From Halovenus aranensis (lineage in GTDB: Archaea > Halobacteriota > Halobacteria > Halobacteriales > Haloarculaceae), in assembly GCF_900100385.1 (NCBI RefSeq), contig NZ_FNFC01000012.1, positions 62,001-126,000 of the forward strand: a DNA stretch of 64,000 nucleotides, given 5' to 3'. Every line of letters starts with the position of its first letter. Position 1 is the stretch's first letter. Under the pieces are notes generated by a model. That model saw only the letters and a program-made list of their open reading frames with translations. It had not been told where the DNA came from and made no database searches. This document shows, piece after piece, positions 1 through 9,135 of the stretch. A program made the position numbers and the translations under genes.

Positions 1-93
1 CAGGAGGGCCGCACCGACCTGATACTCTGAGTAGGGTGCATACGCCGCCGCGAGCGCGTCGCGCGCCTCGGCGATGAGTTGGTCGGCGTCCAT
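1..93 (-). CDS. cdd: Cytidine deaminase, N-terminal part (runs off the window)
   Basis: The reverse strand encodes a 31-residue N-terminus that continues past the left edge. It contains AYAPYSEYQVGAALL, the N-terminal signature of cytidine deaminases, zinc enzymes that convert (deoxy)cytidine to (deoxy)uridine in cytoplasmic pyrimidine salvage. The zinc ligands (HxE and PCxxC motifs) lie outside the window, so activity cannot be judged. The start is the ATG at 91-93. The gene is divergent from the coiled-coil protein that starts at 184, and the two share a short promoter region. Confidence 0.85.
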   Translation of the reverse strand, partial: MDADQLIAEARDALAAAYAPYSEYQVGAALL

Positions 94-148
94 GTCACGG
101 GGGTGGAGTCGCGGGGGCAAATACTCTCCGACAGCGAATCGGGGCCGC

Positions 149-160
149 AAAGTATATAGT
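149..160 (+). promoter_or_regulatory. TATA-like box of the 184-2406 gene
   Basis: The AT-rich run aagtatatagtt sits in GC-rich DNA about 28 bases before the ATG at 184. That is the usual haloarchaeal spacing for a leaderless transcript, and it supports the ATG at 184 over the upstream in-frame TTG at 172. Confidence 0.55.
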
Positions 161-183
161 TCGCTTGGGGCTTGTCACACACA

Positions 184-2406
184 ATGAGCACACGCGTGGT
201 CGACCGCGTCGACGAGTGGCGCGAGCGGCCGTTTTCAGACGGCTACCGCTCGTTACACGAGTTGGCAGACGAGGGGTTCTCGGGAGCCGTCCGGGCCGGC
301 GGAGCGGAACTCTACATGACCAAAGGAGCCGTCGTTGGCATCCACCACGGTGATATCGACGACTTCGATGGCAGCGGGACGGCGTACGAAGCCCCCTCCC
401 CCGCACTCCCGTTGCTCGCGGTCATGCAGGAGGCCAACGACGAGGTGCGCGCGGAGTACTACAGCGAGAAGACGGCTATCGCCGAGGTCGACAGCACGCT
501 CAGCGACGGCGGCTTCACCGGCTACGTCGAACTCGCTGACAACGTCCTGAGCGGCGACTACTACCAGGTGTATCACGCCGGCCAGTCGATGAGCGTCGGC
601 TTCATCGGCGAATCCTCGCGGCTGGTCGACGGCGATGAGGCCTTCGAGACCGCAAACGACGAAGTCGGCATCTATCAGGTCCGTCCGGCAGACATCGACG
701 TTATCGAGCTCCCCGAAGTCGACGAGCCCGAAGACGACTCCACAGATGCGTCGGTCCCCGGAGAGACCGACGAGACCATCGAGGAAGACGACGCCAAAGA
801 GGCCGGCGAGGACGACAGTCAGACCACCTCGACCGACGAGCGCGAGGCCGACGACCACAAGCCCGACGAGACAGTCGAGGAAGACGAGGCCGACGAGGAA
901 CCCGAGAGTGACTCCGGTGAGAGCGACGACCCACTCGGCGGTGACGAGTCGGCAGAGACGCCACAGCCGTCGGCCACGCAGGACAACACAGCGACTCGGA
1001 CCGCCGGACAGCAGGCCGCTACAGCGGCGAGCAGGACCTCAGCCACACAGAGCGCCGCGCAGACAGCAGAGACGAAACAACGTGGGACCGACCAGCAATC
1101 CGAGCAGTCACGGAGCCGTCAGCGCTCGCGGTCGACGAACGAACAGCCGAATCTCGCCCTCGAAACGAGGGCGATTCCGTCACTCGACCCGAAAAAGACC
1201 GCCGAGCCGGACGAGAACGGCAACAGCGCCCGTGCGGACACGTTCGAGCACACCGCAGACGCCGAGCAGGGCCGCTCACAGGGGTCCACCGAACCGGTCG
1301 AAACGAACACCACACCCGAGCAGACCGCCCCAGAGCCGGTACAGTCCAAGACAGAGCCCGAGACACAGAGTCAGCCTGACAGGGACCCATCCGCCACGGA
1401 AAACGAGAAGTCGGCCGAGGACGACCAGGCTACAGAGCCAACACAGACAGTCGACCCGGACCGAATCGACGAACTCGAATCGGAGATAGCAGACCGGGAC
1501 GACGAAATCGAGCGTCTGGAGTCCGAACTCGACCGAAAGACGACAGAGTACGAAGACGCGAAATCACAGCTCGAAACCGTCCGCGAGGAACGCGACGAAC
1601 TCGCGACGGAGGCCGAGGAACTCCGGCAAGAACTCGAACAATTGGAGACCGAACTGGGGGCGGCCACAGACGCCGAGCGTCGGATAACCCCAGCGGAGGC
1701 GCTGGCGGGGACTGACATCTTCCCGCGGTACAAATCCAAAGGCGACGCGACTTTAGAAAAGGCACACGGCGGAAGCCACCGCCGGGAAGACGTTCTCGAC
1801 AACCTCCGGCTCGAACAGAACACACAGTTCGACGCCGATACAGTTGCGGTCGGCGGACAGGAGTACGGCGAATTCCTCGAAGCGACACTCGAATATCGCT
1901 TTGTCAACTGGGTCGTCGGGAATCTCCTGTTCGAGGTGCGCGAAACCGGCCACGAGAAGGCGCTCAAAGACCTCTACGACGCGTTGCCGGTTATCGACTG
2001 GGCGGACCTGAAAGGGACCGTCGACGTGGTCTACAAGGAAGACGGCCAAGAGACCCGCTCCGAGGAGTCGTTCGACATCGTTCTCCGGAACCGGATGGGC
2101 GAGCCGTTACTCGTCGCAAACGTCAACGACTCCCGAGAGGGGGCGACCCAGTCGATGATGGAAAACCTCGTGCGGGCCGCCGAGCGCGTCGGCCAGACCA
2201 GCGACGCCTTCGCCGGGGCCTTCCTCGTCACACGGAGCTTCTTCGAGCCACCTGCCCTCGAAACGGCCGACGACGCGACGAAAAGCGGCCTCCTCAGCCG
2301 GAGCAAGCGCAAAAGCTTCGTCAACCTCTCCCGGAAGCGTGGCTATCACCTCTGTCTGGTGGAAGCGCGCAACGAGAACTTCACGATGCTCGTGCCCGAG
2401 CTGTAG
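184..2406 (+). CDS. Acidic coiled-coil protein, conserved haloarchaeal hypothetical
   Basis: A protein of 740 residues that I do not recognise as a named enzyme. Residues 1 to about 175 form a folded mixed domain. Residues about 180-420 are a low-complexity linker rich in Glu, Asp, Thr, Ser and Gln. Residues about 425-492 are a strong heptad coiled coil (DRIDELESEIADRDDEIERL and onward). Residues about 500-740 form a second folded domain whose closing part (FDIVLRNRMGEPLLVANVND) has a beta-strand pattern reminiscent of restriction-endonuclease-like folds, which is inference only. No signal peptide or membrane segment is visible, so it is probably cytoplasmic. The coiled coil suggests oligomerisation or scaffolding. 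The ATG at 184 is preferred because of the TATA-like box. Confidence 0.8.
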   Translation: MSTRVVDRVDEWRERPFSDGYRSLHELADEGFSGAVRAGGAELYMTKGAVVGIHHGDIDDFDGSGTAYEAPSPALPLLAVMQEANDEVRAEYYSEKTAIAEVDSTLSDGGFTGYVELADNVLSGDYYQVYHAGQSMSVGFIGESSRLVDGDEAFETANDEVGIYQVRPADIDVIELPEVDEPEDDSTDASVPGETDETIEEDDAKEAGEDDSQTTSTDEREADDHKPDETVEEDEADEEPESDSGESDDPLGGDESAETPQPSATQDNTATRTAGQQAATAASRTSATQSAAQTAETKQRGTDQQSEQSRSRQRSRSTNEQPNLALETRAIPSLDPKKTAEPDENGNSARADTFEHTADAEQGRSQGSTEPVETNTTPEQTAPEPVQSKTEPETQSQPDRDPSATENEKSAEDDQATEPTQTVDPDRIDELESEIADRDDEIERLESELDRKTTEYEDAKSQLETVREERDELATEAEELRQELEQLETELGAATDAERRITPAEALAGTDIFPRYKSKGDATLEKAHGGSHRREDVLDNLRLEQNTQFDADTVAVGGQEYGEFLEATLEYRFVNWVVGNLLFEVRETGHEKALKDLYDALPVIDWADLKGTVDVVYKEDGQETRSEESFDIVLRNRMGEPLLVANVNDSREGATQSMMENLVRAAERVGQTSDAFAGAFLVTRSFFEPPALETADDATKSGLLSRSKRKSFVNLSRKRGYHLCLVEARNENFTMLVPEL

Positions 2407-2447
2407 CTATCGGACCGGCGGGTCAAAAACGAGACAACACTCGGCAG

Positions 2448-2753
2448 TCAGTTCTCGGCTTCCGGAGCGCTCTCGATTTTCATCCCGTCGAGCTTCTCGA
2501 CGATGTGGTCGATTTTGCCGTCGAGTTCCTCGACGAAGTCGTGGGTGTCCTCAGTCGTGATTGCCCCCTGGCTCGACGGCTCGATGAGGTTTTCTTCTTC
2601 GAGAACCCGAAGCGAGTATCGAACCTTGTGGTGTGGGTAACCGGTCTCGTTGGACATCTTCACGATTCCGATGGGTTCGTTCTCGATGACCATTCGCAAG
2701 ACCTGCAAGTGACGCTCCAGCATATCGACTTCTTTCTCAAGCCTGTCTATCAT
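2448..2753 (-). CDS. Small winged-helix transcriptional regulator
   Basis: A 101-residue protein. An N-terminal helix (IDRLEKEVDMLERHLQVLR) leads into a winged-helix fold at about residues 20-65, in which ETGYPHHKVRYSLRVLEEE reads as the recognition helix. The C-terminal helix (DFVEELDGKIDHIVEKLDGM) looks suited to dimerisation. The architecture matches small haloarchaeal predicted regulators of unknown regulon. It converges with the preceding gene and has its own TATA-like TTTTAAAT (reverse strand, about 2781-2788) some 30 bases before its ATG. Confidence 0.75.
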   Translation of the reverse strand: MIDRLEKEVDMLERHLQVLRMVIENEPIGIVKMSNETGYPHHKVRYSLRVLEEENLIEPSSQGAITTEDTHDFVEELDGKIDHIVEKLDGMKIESAPEAEN

Positions 2754-2904
2754 GGCACTTGTTAACTAGTATTGCGGTCATTTAAAAGTTATTGTCGCAT
2801 GAGCGAGTTACCGGTAACAGCCACCATTCATCGGTAACTGATGCCGGTAGACACCAGTAGAGGGGGCATTACAAAGGGCTGTGAAGCGGTACCCTAGACT
2901 TGGC

Positions 2905-2920
2905 GAAACGGGTATAAAAA
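2905..2920 (+). promoter_or_regulatory. Strong TATA-like box with no obvious gene; intergenic 2754-3059
   Basis: In the 306-base gap between the winged-helix gene and the GTPase gene, cgggtataaaaacg is a good haloarchaeal TATA box. It would start RNA near 2940, about 120 bases before the GTPase ATG. A separate TATA-like ccttttag near 3027-3034 is correctly placed for the leaderless GTPase transcript. The first box may therefore drive a small RNA or a longer leader. The only reading frames here are very short, such as a 14-codon frame from 2969. Inverted copies of accggtaac occur around 2808-2840. Confidence 0.4.
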
Positions 2921-3059
2921 CGCTTGGGAATAGTTGACCTGGCTGGAAGTCACGGACGCGTGACAGGATGGGGATACGTACTCCTCGAAACGGGGTGGTA
3001 TGCACACCGTGAGTCCGGACGAAAGCCCTTTTAGCCGTCGACAGTCTGACCTTCTGGTA

Positions 3060-4172
3060 ATGGGGCTCGAAGAGGAGATAGCCGAAATCGAGCAGGAGAT
3101 TCAGGAAACCCCGTACAACAAGTCGACGGAGGCCCACATCGGACGGCTCAAATCCAAGCTCGCCGAAAAAAAGGAGGAGCTCGCCAGACGCCAGTCCTCT
3201 TCGAGCGGCGGTCCGGGATACGCCGTCGAGAAACACGGCGACGCAACGGTCGCACTCGTCGGGTTTCCCAGCGTCGGCAAGTCGACGATGCTCAATGCGA
3301 TGACAAACGCCGACAGCAAGACGGGGTCCTACGAGTTCACGACGCTCGACGTGAACCCCGGTATGTTGCAGTTCCGTGGCGCGAACATCCAGATGCTCGA
3401 CGTACCCGGTCTCATCGAGGGAGCCGCTGGTGGCCGTGGCGACGGCCAAGAAGTGCTCTCGGTCGTCCGCACCGCCGACCTCGTCGTCTTCGTCCTCTCG
3501 GTGTTCGAAATCGACCAGTACGAACGTTTGCACACCGAACTCTACAAAAACGGCATCCGCCTCGACACCGGACCCCCACGCATCTCCGTTCGCCCCAAAG
3601 GCAAGGACGGTATCTCGATTAACGCGAGTGTCGACCTCGACCTCGACGAGGGGACGATTACCGAAATCATCCGCGAACACGGCTACGCGAACGCCGACGT
3701 GACCATCGGCGAACAGGTCGACATCGACGAACTCATCGACGGTATCCGCGATAACCGTGTCTACCTCCCCTCGCTCGTGAGCGTCAACAAGGCCGACCTC
3801 ATCGAGCCCGACTACAAGGAGACCGTCGACGACCAGCTTCGCGAACACGACATCGACCCGGAGGAGGCTATCTTCATCAGCGCCGAGAAGGAGAAGGGCC
3901 TCGACGCGCTCAAAGAGCGCATCTGGGAGGAACTCGGTCTCATCCGCATCTACATGGACAAGCCGGGCCGTGGTATCGACTACGACGAACCGCTCATGTT
4001 GTTCGAGGGCGACACCGTCGAAGATGCCTGTACGAAACTCGGCGGGAGTTTCGACGAGCGCTTCCGGTTTGCCCGTGTCTCCGGTCCGAGCGCGAAACAC
4101 GACGAACAACAGGTGGGGACCGACCACGAACTCGCCGACGAAGACGTGTTGCGGATCGTGACAAGTAAATAA
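3060..4172 (+). CDS. DRG-type GTP-binding protein (OBG/HflX superfamily, TGS domain)
   Basis: A 370-residue GTPase of the developmentally regulated GTP-binding (DRG) family, conserved in archaea and eukaryotes and linked there to ribosomes and translation. A charged helical N-terminus (residues 1-45) is followed by the G domain: G1 GFPSVGKST (68-76), the switch threonines near EFTTLDV, G3 DVPGLIEGA and G4 NKAD. The DRG-specific S5D2L-type insertion lies between G3 and G4, and the C-terminal TGS domain begins near IRIYMDKPGRGIDYDEP. The length is typical of the family. I chose the ATG at 3060 because the 20-residue extension from 3000 lacks family character and a TATA-like box precedes 3060 by about 29 bases. 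Confidence 0.95.
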   Translation: MGLEEEIAEIEQEIQETPYNKSTEAHIGRLKSKLAEKKEELARRQSSSSGGPGYAVEKHGDATVALVGFPSVGKSTMLNAMTNADSKTGSYEFTTLDVNPGMLQFRGANIQMLDVPGLIEGAAGGRGDGQEVLSVVRTADLVVFVLSVFEIDQYERLHTELYKNGIRLDTGPPRISVRPKGKDGISINASVDLDLDEGTITEIIREHGYANADVTIGEQVDIDELIDGIRDNRVYLPSLVSVNKADLIEPDYKETVDDQLREHDIDPEEAIFISAEKEKGLDALKERIWEELGLIRIYMDKPGRGIDYDEPLMLFEGDTVEDACTKLGGSFDERFRFARVSGPSAKHDEQQVGTDHELADEDVLRIVTSK

Positions 4173-4191
4173 CAGCCCTCTTTTCGGGTAT

Positions 4192-5481
4192 CTACTTCCG
4201 TCGGGTGAGCCGTCGCCGTAACGCGTACCCCAGCCCGCCGAGTGCGGCGAGTGAACCGGTGACCCCGAACCCGGGACCGTCGCCGTCTGCGGTTTCGGTC
4301 GTCGTCCCGGTCGGCTGTGGTGACCGTCGGGGCGTAGCAGTCGGCGTGTCGGGCGTCGCGGGCGTCTGTGTCGGTGTCACCGTCCGTGTCGGTGTTGTCG
4401 TTGCTGTCGGCGTGGGTGTTCCGTCCGTCTGGAAGGTAGCGACGACGCCGGCGTGGTCCGAGGGCCACAGCTCGACCGGGCCGCTGTCGGCATCGAAGCT
4501 GATGCGGTCGTCGGGCTCGTGGCCGACGCGGCTGGCCGCTGTCGGGGTTAGTCCCCGGCCGAGGACTGCGTCGACGCGCTTTTCGAGCTGTGACTCCTCG
4601 TTGGTGAGGTCGGCCGCCTGACAGCAGGTGAAACCATCCGAATCGGGGTGCTGTGTCGCGTAGGCGTCGGTGAACTCGTCGGTGAGCAGGTCGTAGGCGT
4701 CGGTCGACGTGCCGGGGCCGCTGTTGAAATCGCCCGCCAGCACCGCCGGACCCTCTGCCGGAACCACCTCGAGCAACTCCTCGGCCTGCTCGCGGCGGGT
4801 CGATTGCGACGAGGATTCGAGGTGTGTTCCGACGGCAGTGAACTCGACGCCCCTGACAGTCACGTCGGCCAGACAGTACCCCCGGCGGATTGCCAGCTCC
4901 TCGTCGCCGCCGGGGACCGTGACAGTCTCGGCCGCGTCGTAGCGGTCGGTCACCGTGTTCGTGGTCTCGTGGTCGGCGTGGACGAGCAACACGTCTCTGT
5001 TCGCGACCCGGAGCCCGGACTCGTCGCCGGCACCCGGCAGTTCGATGTCTGCCGTTGTCGTCTTTGCGACGGCCTCGTAGGAGAGTTCCGCGGCGTCGAG
5101 TGTGGCTTCGAGGGTCGCGAGCACGTCGATAATGGGCTCGTCCTCGCCGACGCGCTCGACCAGCCCGACCTCCTGTAAGGCGAGGACATCCGGCTCGGCG
5201 GCGGCGATGGCGTCGGCGATGCCCCGGGCGCGTGCCGCGTAGCGGTCCGGGTCGAGCGTTCCCAGGGCCTCGCTAATCAGTAGCAGCAACTCGCCAAGCG
5301 AGTCGGCTCCGGCCAGTTCGAAGAGGTCGACGCCGACGTAGACGTTCTGTGTCATCACCGTCGGCGTGGCGGCGCTCTGTCCTGTAGCGATACCGGGAAT
5401 GGCGGCTCCTGTGGCTCCTGTGACGACGCTGCCGAGGAGCTGTCGGCGGGTGACTCGCGACCGGCGTTGCCCGTCTGTCAT
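4192..5481 (-). CDS. Exported endonuclease/exonuclease/phosphatase-family protein with PGF-CTERM
   Basis: A 429-residue secreted protein. A twin-arginine signal (SRVTRRQLLGSVVTG) is followed by an exonuclease-endonuclease-phosphatase fold: TQNVYVGVDL, the metal-binding Glu in LALQEVGL, LAGDFNSGPG and the closing SDHAGVVATF. This fold covers metal-dependent DNases and phosphodiesterases, so the exact substrate is unknown. A Thr/Pro-rich spacer leads to GPGFGVTGSLAALGGLGYAL plus an Arg cluster, a PGF-CTERM signal. The protein is therefore likely processed by the archaeosortase encoded at 27548-28549 and anchored to a lipid outside the cell. The start at 5481 follows a TATA-like TTTTTATG by about 27 bases; an upstream extension has no signal character. 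Confidence 0.88.
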   Translation of the reverse strand: MTDGQRRSRVTRRQLLGSVVTGATGAAIPGIATGQSAATPTVMTQNVYVGVDLFELAGADSLGELLLLISEALGTLDPDRYAARARGIADAIAAAEPDVLALQEVGLVERVGEDEPIIDVLATLEATLDAAELSYEAVAKTTTADIELPGAGDESGLRVANRDVLLVHADHETTNTVTDRYDAAETVTVPGGDEELAIRRGYCLADVTVRGVEFTAVGTHLESSSQSTRREQAEELLEVVPAEGPAVLAGDFNSGPGTSTDAYDLLTDEFTDAYATQHPDSDGFTCCQAADLTNEESQLEKRVDAVLGRGLTPTAASRVGHEPDDRISFDADSGPVELWPSDHAGVVATFQTDGTPTPTATTTPTRTVTPTQTPATPDTPTATPRRSPQPTGTTTETADGDGPGFGVTGSLAALGGLGYALRRRLTRRK

Positions 5482-5531
5482 GGCCCGAATGTAAGACAAC
5501 CAAACATAAAAACGCGACCCCGACCGTGCGG

Positions 5532-6233
5532 TCACTCCCGCAGTCGCTGCAGGATGGGGATGGCGTCGACTTTTTCCTCGGGAAGGGCCGCCCAGTCGAT
5601 GCCGGCGGGCTTCTGGCCGGCGGCCGTCCGGATACGTCGGTCAGGCGTCACCAGCACGTCCATCGGCACGTCGTGGGCCCTCGTCTCGATTGGCTCGTCG
5701 CGGAGCTGTATCTCGTGGACCGTCGAAACGGTTGTCGTCGCCTCGTCGACGCGGTCGAACGCCCGGAGGATAGCGAACTCGAGGTCGCTGTACCCCTCGC
5801 CTTTGCCGACCCGCGCACCCTCGGTGTTGACCGCGACGCTCCCCGAAACGACGAGGTCGATGTTCTCGACCTCGGACGGCACGACCTGTACGCCGGCCGC
5901 CGCGGAGCCGCCGATCGTCGCCGCGTCGTCGAGGTCGTCTATCTCTGTGGGGTCGAGCCGGAGAAAGCAGTCCGCATCGCGCAGTCGCGGGACAGCCATG
6001 TAGACCGTCTTGCCTGCCTTGAGTGCGCGTCTGCGGACTGGTAACTGCGGCGCGTCGGGATTCGCCTTGATTGCGGTTGCGTCCTGCCAGGCCGGCAACT
6101 CAGCGAGGCGGTCAGCGGCCGCCTCCGCGCCTGCGAAGTTCGGAATGCGGTCGTGTGGCGGGTACGGAAACCGTGCTTCCCCGCGCTCTTCGAGGGTATC
6201 CCAGACGCGCTCGCGCAGGTCCTGTTTTGACAT
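5532..6233 (-). CDS. 5-formyltetrahydrofolate cyclo-ligase family protein
   Basis: A 233-residue protein of the methenyltetrahydrofolate synthetase (5-FTHF cyclo-ligase) family, which uses ATP to turn 5-formyl-THF into 5,10-methenyl-THF. The N-terminal helix (DLRERVWDTLEERGEARFP) and the phosphate-binding loop GKGEGYSDLEFAILRA are family hallmarks. The middle region KANPDAPQLPVRRRALKAGK provides the basic ATP-binding residues. The protein is slightly longer than bacterial homologues, as usual for the archaeal branch, whose substrate is less well tested. It lies 50 bases upstream of the exported nuclease-family gene on the same strand, and that gene has its own TATA-like box. Confidence 0.87.
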   Translation of the reverse strand: MSKQDLRERVWDTLEERGEARFPYPPHDRIPNFAGAEAAADRLAELPAWQDATAIKANPDAPQLPVRRRALKAGKTVYMAVPRLRDADCFLRLDPTEIDDLDDAATIGGSAAAGVQVVPSEVENIDLVVSGSVAVNTEGARVGKGEGYSDLEFAILRAFDRVDEATTTVSTVHEIQLRDEPIETRAHDVPMDVLVTPDRRIRTAAGQKPAGIDWAALPEEKVDAIPILQRLRE

Positions 6234-6437
6234 GGTCGGAGGTCGGTCGCCGGCGAGAAGTATGCGTTGACTTTGTGGGAATGGGTCGAAGGTATTAACA
6301 CCATTCTGGCAGTCACAGACGAATATGCAGACACCGTCAGCGCAAGCGCTCCCATCTGGCCTGCGTTGACATTCGGCTCCTACTGATAAGACAATGATAC
6401 GTCATACAACACCTGTCCACCGTGGAGGCGGTATCGG

Positions 6438-8687
6438 ATGAGCGACGAGGAACTCGCAAAAGACCTCGGGCCACTCGCCGCGTTGACCATCGGCGTCGGG
6501 ACGATGATTGGTGCGGGGATTTTCGTCCTGCCGGGCGATGCGGTCACGACTGCGGGGTCACTAGCGGTGGCCGCGTTCGTCATCGGCGGTGCAATCGCCC
6601 TGTTGACGGCGCTGTCGGCAAGCGAACTCGGGACTGCGATGCCGAAGTCGGGCGGCGCGTACTTCTATGTCAACCACGCTCTCGGGCCGCTGTTTGGGTC
6701 GATTGCTGGCTGGGCGAACTGGCTGGGGCTTGCCTTCGCCTCGGCGTTTTACATGGTTGGGTTCGGTGAGTATGTCCAGTTGATTGTCGGTGTGTCCGGT
6801 ACGGTCGGTCTCGGCCCGGTCTCGCTGAACGTTGCAACGCTCATCGCGCTGGTCGGGGGAGCGTTCTTCGTCGGCGTTAATTACATCGGCGCGAAGGAAA
6901 CGGGCGTACTCCAGAACGTCATCGTCATCATCCTCGTGGCAATTCTAGCGGTGTTCACGTTCGTCGGCGGGCTGCAGGCCGATATCTCGAATCTGCCGGC
7001 CAACGAGGGATTCGGCCCGATGTTTACCGCAACCGGGTTCATTTTCGTCTCGTATCTCGGGTTTGTCCAGATTACGAGCGTCGCCGAGGAAATCAAGGAA
7101 CCGGGTAAAAACCTGCCGCGGGCAGTCATCGGGAGTGTCGTGCTTGTAACCGCCATTTACGCGCTCGTGTTGTTCGTGATGAGCGCCTCGCTGGAACCCG
7201 GATTCATCGCAGGTGTTGGTGACAACGAGATTGCCGTCGTGGAGGTCGCAGATGTGTTGCTGGGCCCGGTCGGGGCAGTCGCGATGCTGTTCGGCGGGCT
7301 GCTGGCAACGGCCTCCTCGGCGAACGCCTCGATTCTCGCGTCCTCGCGCATCAACTTCGCGATGGGCCGCGACGAAATTGTCAGTCAAAGCCTCAACGAG
7401 ATTCATCCACGGTTTGCGACCCCGTACAAGTCAATCGCCATCACCGGCGGGATGATTCTGGCCTTTATTCTCGCCGGCGACCTCGTCGGTGGGAACGCCA
7501 TTCTGACGCTTTCGGGCGCTGCGAGTTTCCTCCATCTGGTCATCTACGGGCTGCTCAACGTCGCGCTCGTCGTGATGCGGACCGCCGACCCCGAGGACTA
7601 CCAGCCAGACTTTCGCGTGCCGCTGTACCCGATAACGCCGATTGTGGGCTCTGTCGCCTCCTTTGCGCTCATCGCGTATATCGAGCCTGGCGTCCGGCTG
7701 TTCGGCACGGCAATTATCGCGGCGTCGGCGCTGTGGTATGTCCTCTATGCCCGGACGCGGACGACCAAACAGGGCATTCTCTCGGAGTACATTCTCGATA
7801 GGTCCGAGTCGATGCCAAGCGCAGCCGTCTCGGCCGCAGAGACGGTCAAGCCAGATGGCGGCGAACACCGCGTCATGGTCGCGCTCGCGAACCCGAAACA
7901 CGAGAAGCACCTCGTGACACTCGCAAGCGGTGTCGCCAACCAGCACGACGGCGTCGTCGACGCCGTCCACATCGTGACCGTCCCCGACCAGACCTCGCTC
8001 GAATACGCGGCCGACAACGCCGAGGAGTACGCGCCAGACCACCACGCGGTCCTCGACGACGCAAAAGACCACGCCGAGACCTTCGGCGTCGATATCGAGA
8101 CGCATACGATTTTCTCCCACCGCGGGTTCGAGGAGATATTCGACGCGGCACAGACACACGACGCCGACACCGTCGTGATGGGGTGGGGGCCCGACTCCCA
8201 CGGGTCGCCGGGCCGGGCCGAGAGCGCCCTCGACGACCTCACGTCGAGTCTCTCTGCGGATTTCCTCGTCGTGCGCGACCGCGACCTCGAACCGGACAAC
8301 ATCGTCGTACCGACCCGCGGCGGCCCAGGGTCGGCGTACGCCGCGCAGGTAGGGTCACTCATCCAAGACGAGTACGACTCTGAATTGACGCTCTTACACG
8401 TCGCCGACTCGGAGGCCAAAGACGCGGACTTCCTCGAAGAGTGGGCCACAGAGCAGGGGCTCTCGGACGCGACACTCCGCGTTGAGTACGGCGATACCGG
8501 CGAGGAAATCGTCCGGGCCGCCGAGGACGCCTCGCTGTTGATTCTGGGGGCCTCAGAGCGCGGACTGCTGGTGCGACTGGTCAGTGGGTCACCGGTCCAG
8601 GATGTCGTCGACGAGGTCGACTGCTCGGTGATTCTGGCCGAACAGGCAAACGAGCGGTCGCTCCTCCAGCGGCTGCTGGGTCGCTAG
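6438..8687 (+). CDS. APC-family amino acid transporter fused to two universal stress protein domains
   Basis: A 749-residue fusion. Residues 1 to about 445 form an APC-superfamily amino acid/cation transporter with about 12 membrane helices, opening with LAALTIGVGTMIGAGIFVLP, the substrate-binding loop of the family. Two UspA-like domains follow. The first starts near residue 470 (HRVMVALANPKHEKHLVTLA). The second starts near 617 (NIVVPTRGGPGSAYAAQVGS) and keeps the ATP-binding pattern GASERGLLVRLVSGSP; the first has a poorer pattern. Known haloarchaeal transporters of this layout are thought to sense nucleotide through the cytoplasmic domains, which is inference here. The ribosome-binding-like ggagg at about 6424-6428 lies nine bases before the ATG, so this gene is probably not leaderless. 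Confidence 0.93.
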   Translation: MSDEELAKDLGPLAALTIGVGTMIGAGIFVLPGDAVTTAGSLAVAAFVIGGAIALLTALSASELGTAMPKSGGAYFYVNHALGPLFGSIAGWANWLGLAFASAFYMVGFGEYVQLIVGVSGTVGLGPVSLNVATLIALVGGAFFVGVNYIGAKETGVLQNVIVIILVAILAVFTFVGGLQADISNLPANEGFGPMFTATGFIFVSYLGFVQITSVAEEIKEPGKNLPRAVIGSVVLVTAIYALVLFVMSASLEPGFIAGVGDNEIAVVEVADVLLGPVGAVAMLFGGLLATASSANASILASSRINFAMGRDEIVSQSLNEIHPRFATPYKSIAITGGMILAFILAGDLVGGNAILTLSGAASFLHLVIYGLLNVALVVMRTADPEDYQPDFRVPLYPITPIVGSVASFALIAYIEPGVRLFGTAIIAASALWYVLYARTRTTKQGILSEYILDRSESMPSAAVSAAETVKPDGGEHRVMVALANPKHEKHLVTLASGVANQHDGVVDAVHIVTVPDQTSLEYAADNAEEYAPDHHAVLDDAKDHAETFGVDIETHTIFSHRGFEEIFDAAQTHDADTVVMGWGPDSHGSPGRAESALDDLTSSLSADFLVVRDRDLEPDNIVVPTRGGPGSAYAAQVGSLIQDEYDSELTLLHVADSEAKDADFLEEWATEQGLSDATLRVEYGDTGEEIVRAAEDASLLILGASERGLLVRLVSGSPVQDVVDEVDCSVILAEQANERSLLQRLLGR

Positions 8688-8695
8688 TCGCGTGC

Positions 8696-9046
8696 TCACT
8701 CGTCGACCGGGCCCAGATAGTGCCAGTGGAGCTTCGTGTCGCCGTCCGGACGCGTCTCCTCGCGAACGTGATAGAGGAAGGGGCCGTGGGGGCAGTCATC
8801 GCACGACTCGCCACAGGGCTCGCGCTTGATGACCTCCGTGTAGCCGGCCCGTTCGTCGATACTGACGATTTCTTCCCCCGGCGCGGGCTCGATGTTGTCC
8901 GCGACGCCCGTGTGCAGGAACTCCTGTCGGTCGTGGGCATAATCGATGACGGCCCGTAGTTCGGCCTCGCTCAGGTCGTCGAGCATCTCGATAACAGTCG
9001 GAGACAAAAGCGTCGGCGGCTCCGGCTCGGCGTTGTCGTCTGGCAT
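8696..9046 (-). CDS. Small Cys-motif protein, DUF6788-like
   Basis: A 116-residue conserved hypothetical protein. Residues 12-45 form helices (LSPTVIEMLDDLSEAELRAV). The C-terminal half carries EPCGESCDDCPHGPFLYHVR followed by LHWHYLG. This Cys-x3-Cys-x2-Cys plus HGP-x-x-Y pattern resembles DUF6788-type proteins, whose function is unknown. Metal binding is plausible. Its 3' end lies nine bases from the end of the transporter gene, tail to tail. A TATA-like ACTTATAT (reverse strand, about 9070-9077) sits some 27 bases before the start, suggesting a leaderless transcript. Confidence 0.75.
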   Translation of the reverse strand: MPDDNAEPEPPTLLSPTVIEMLDDLSEAELRAVIDYAHDRQEFLHTGVADNIEPAPGEEIVSIDERAGYTEVIKREPCGESCDDCPHGPFLYHVREETRPDGDTKLHWHYLGPVDE

Positions 9047-9135
9047 ATGTCGACGTTGCCAGGGGACCGATATAAGTCGTCCCCCTGCGCGGCCATCGAT
9101 AGATTTTCACCGGTTTGCAGAGAACTCCGACCAAG

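Noticed and set aside
2808-4127. Long minus-strand open frame opposite the GTPase gene
   Set aside because: It is the antisense shadow of a clear DRG-type GTPase; its protein has no domain.
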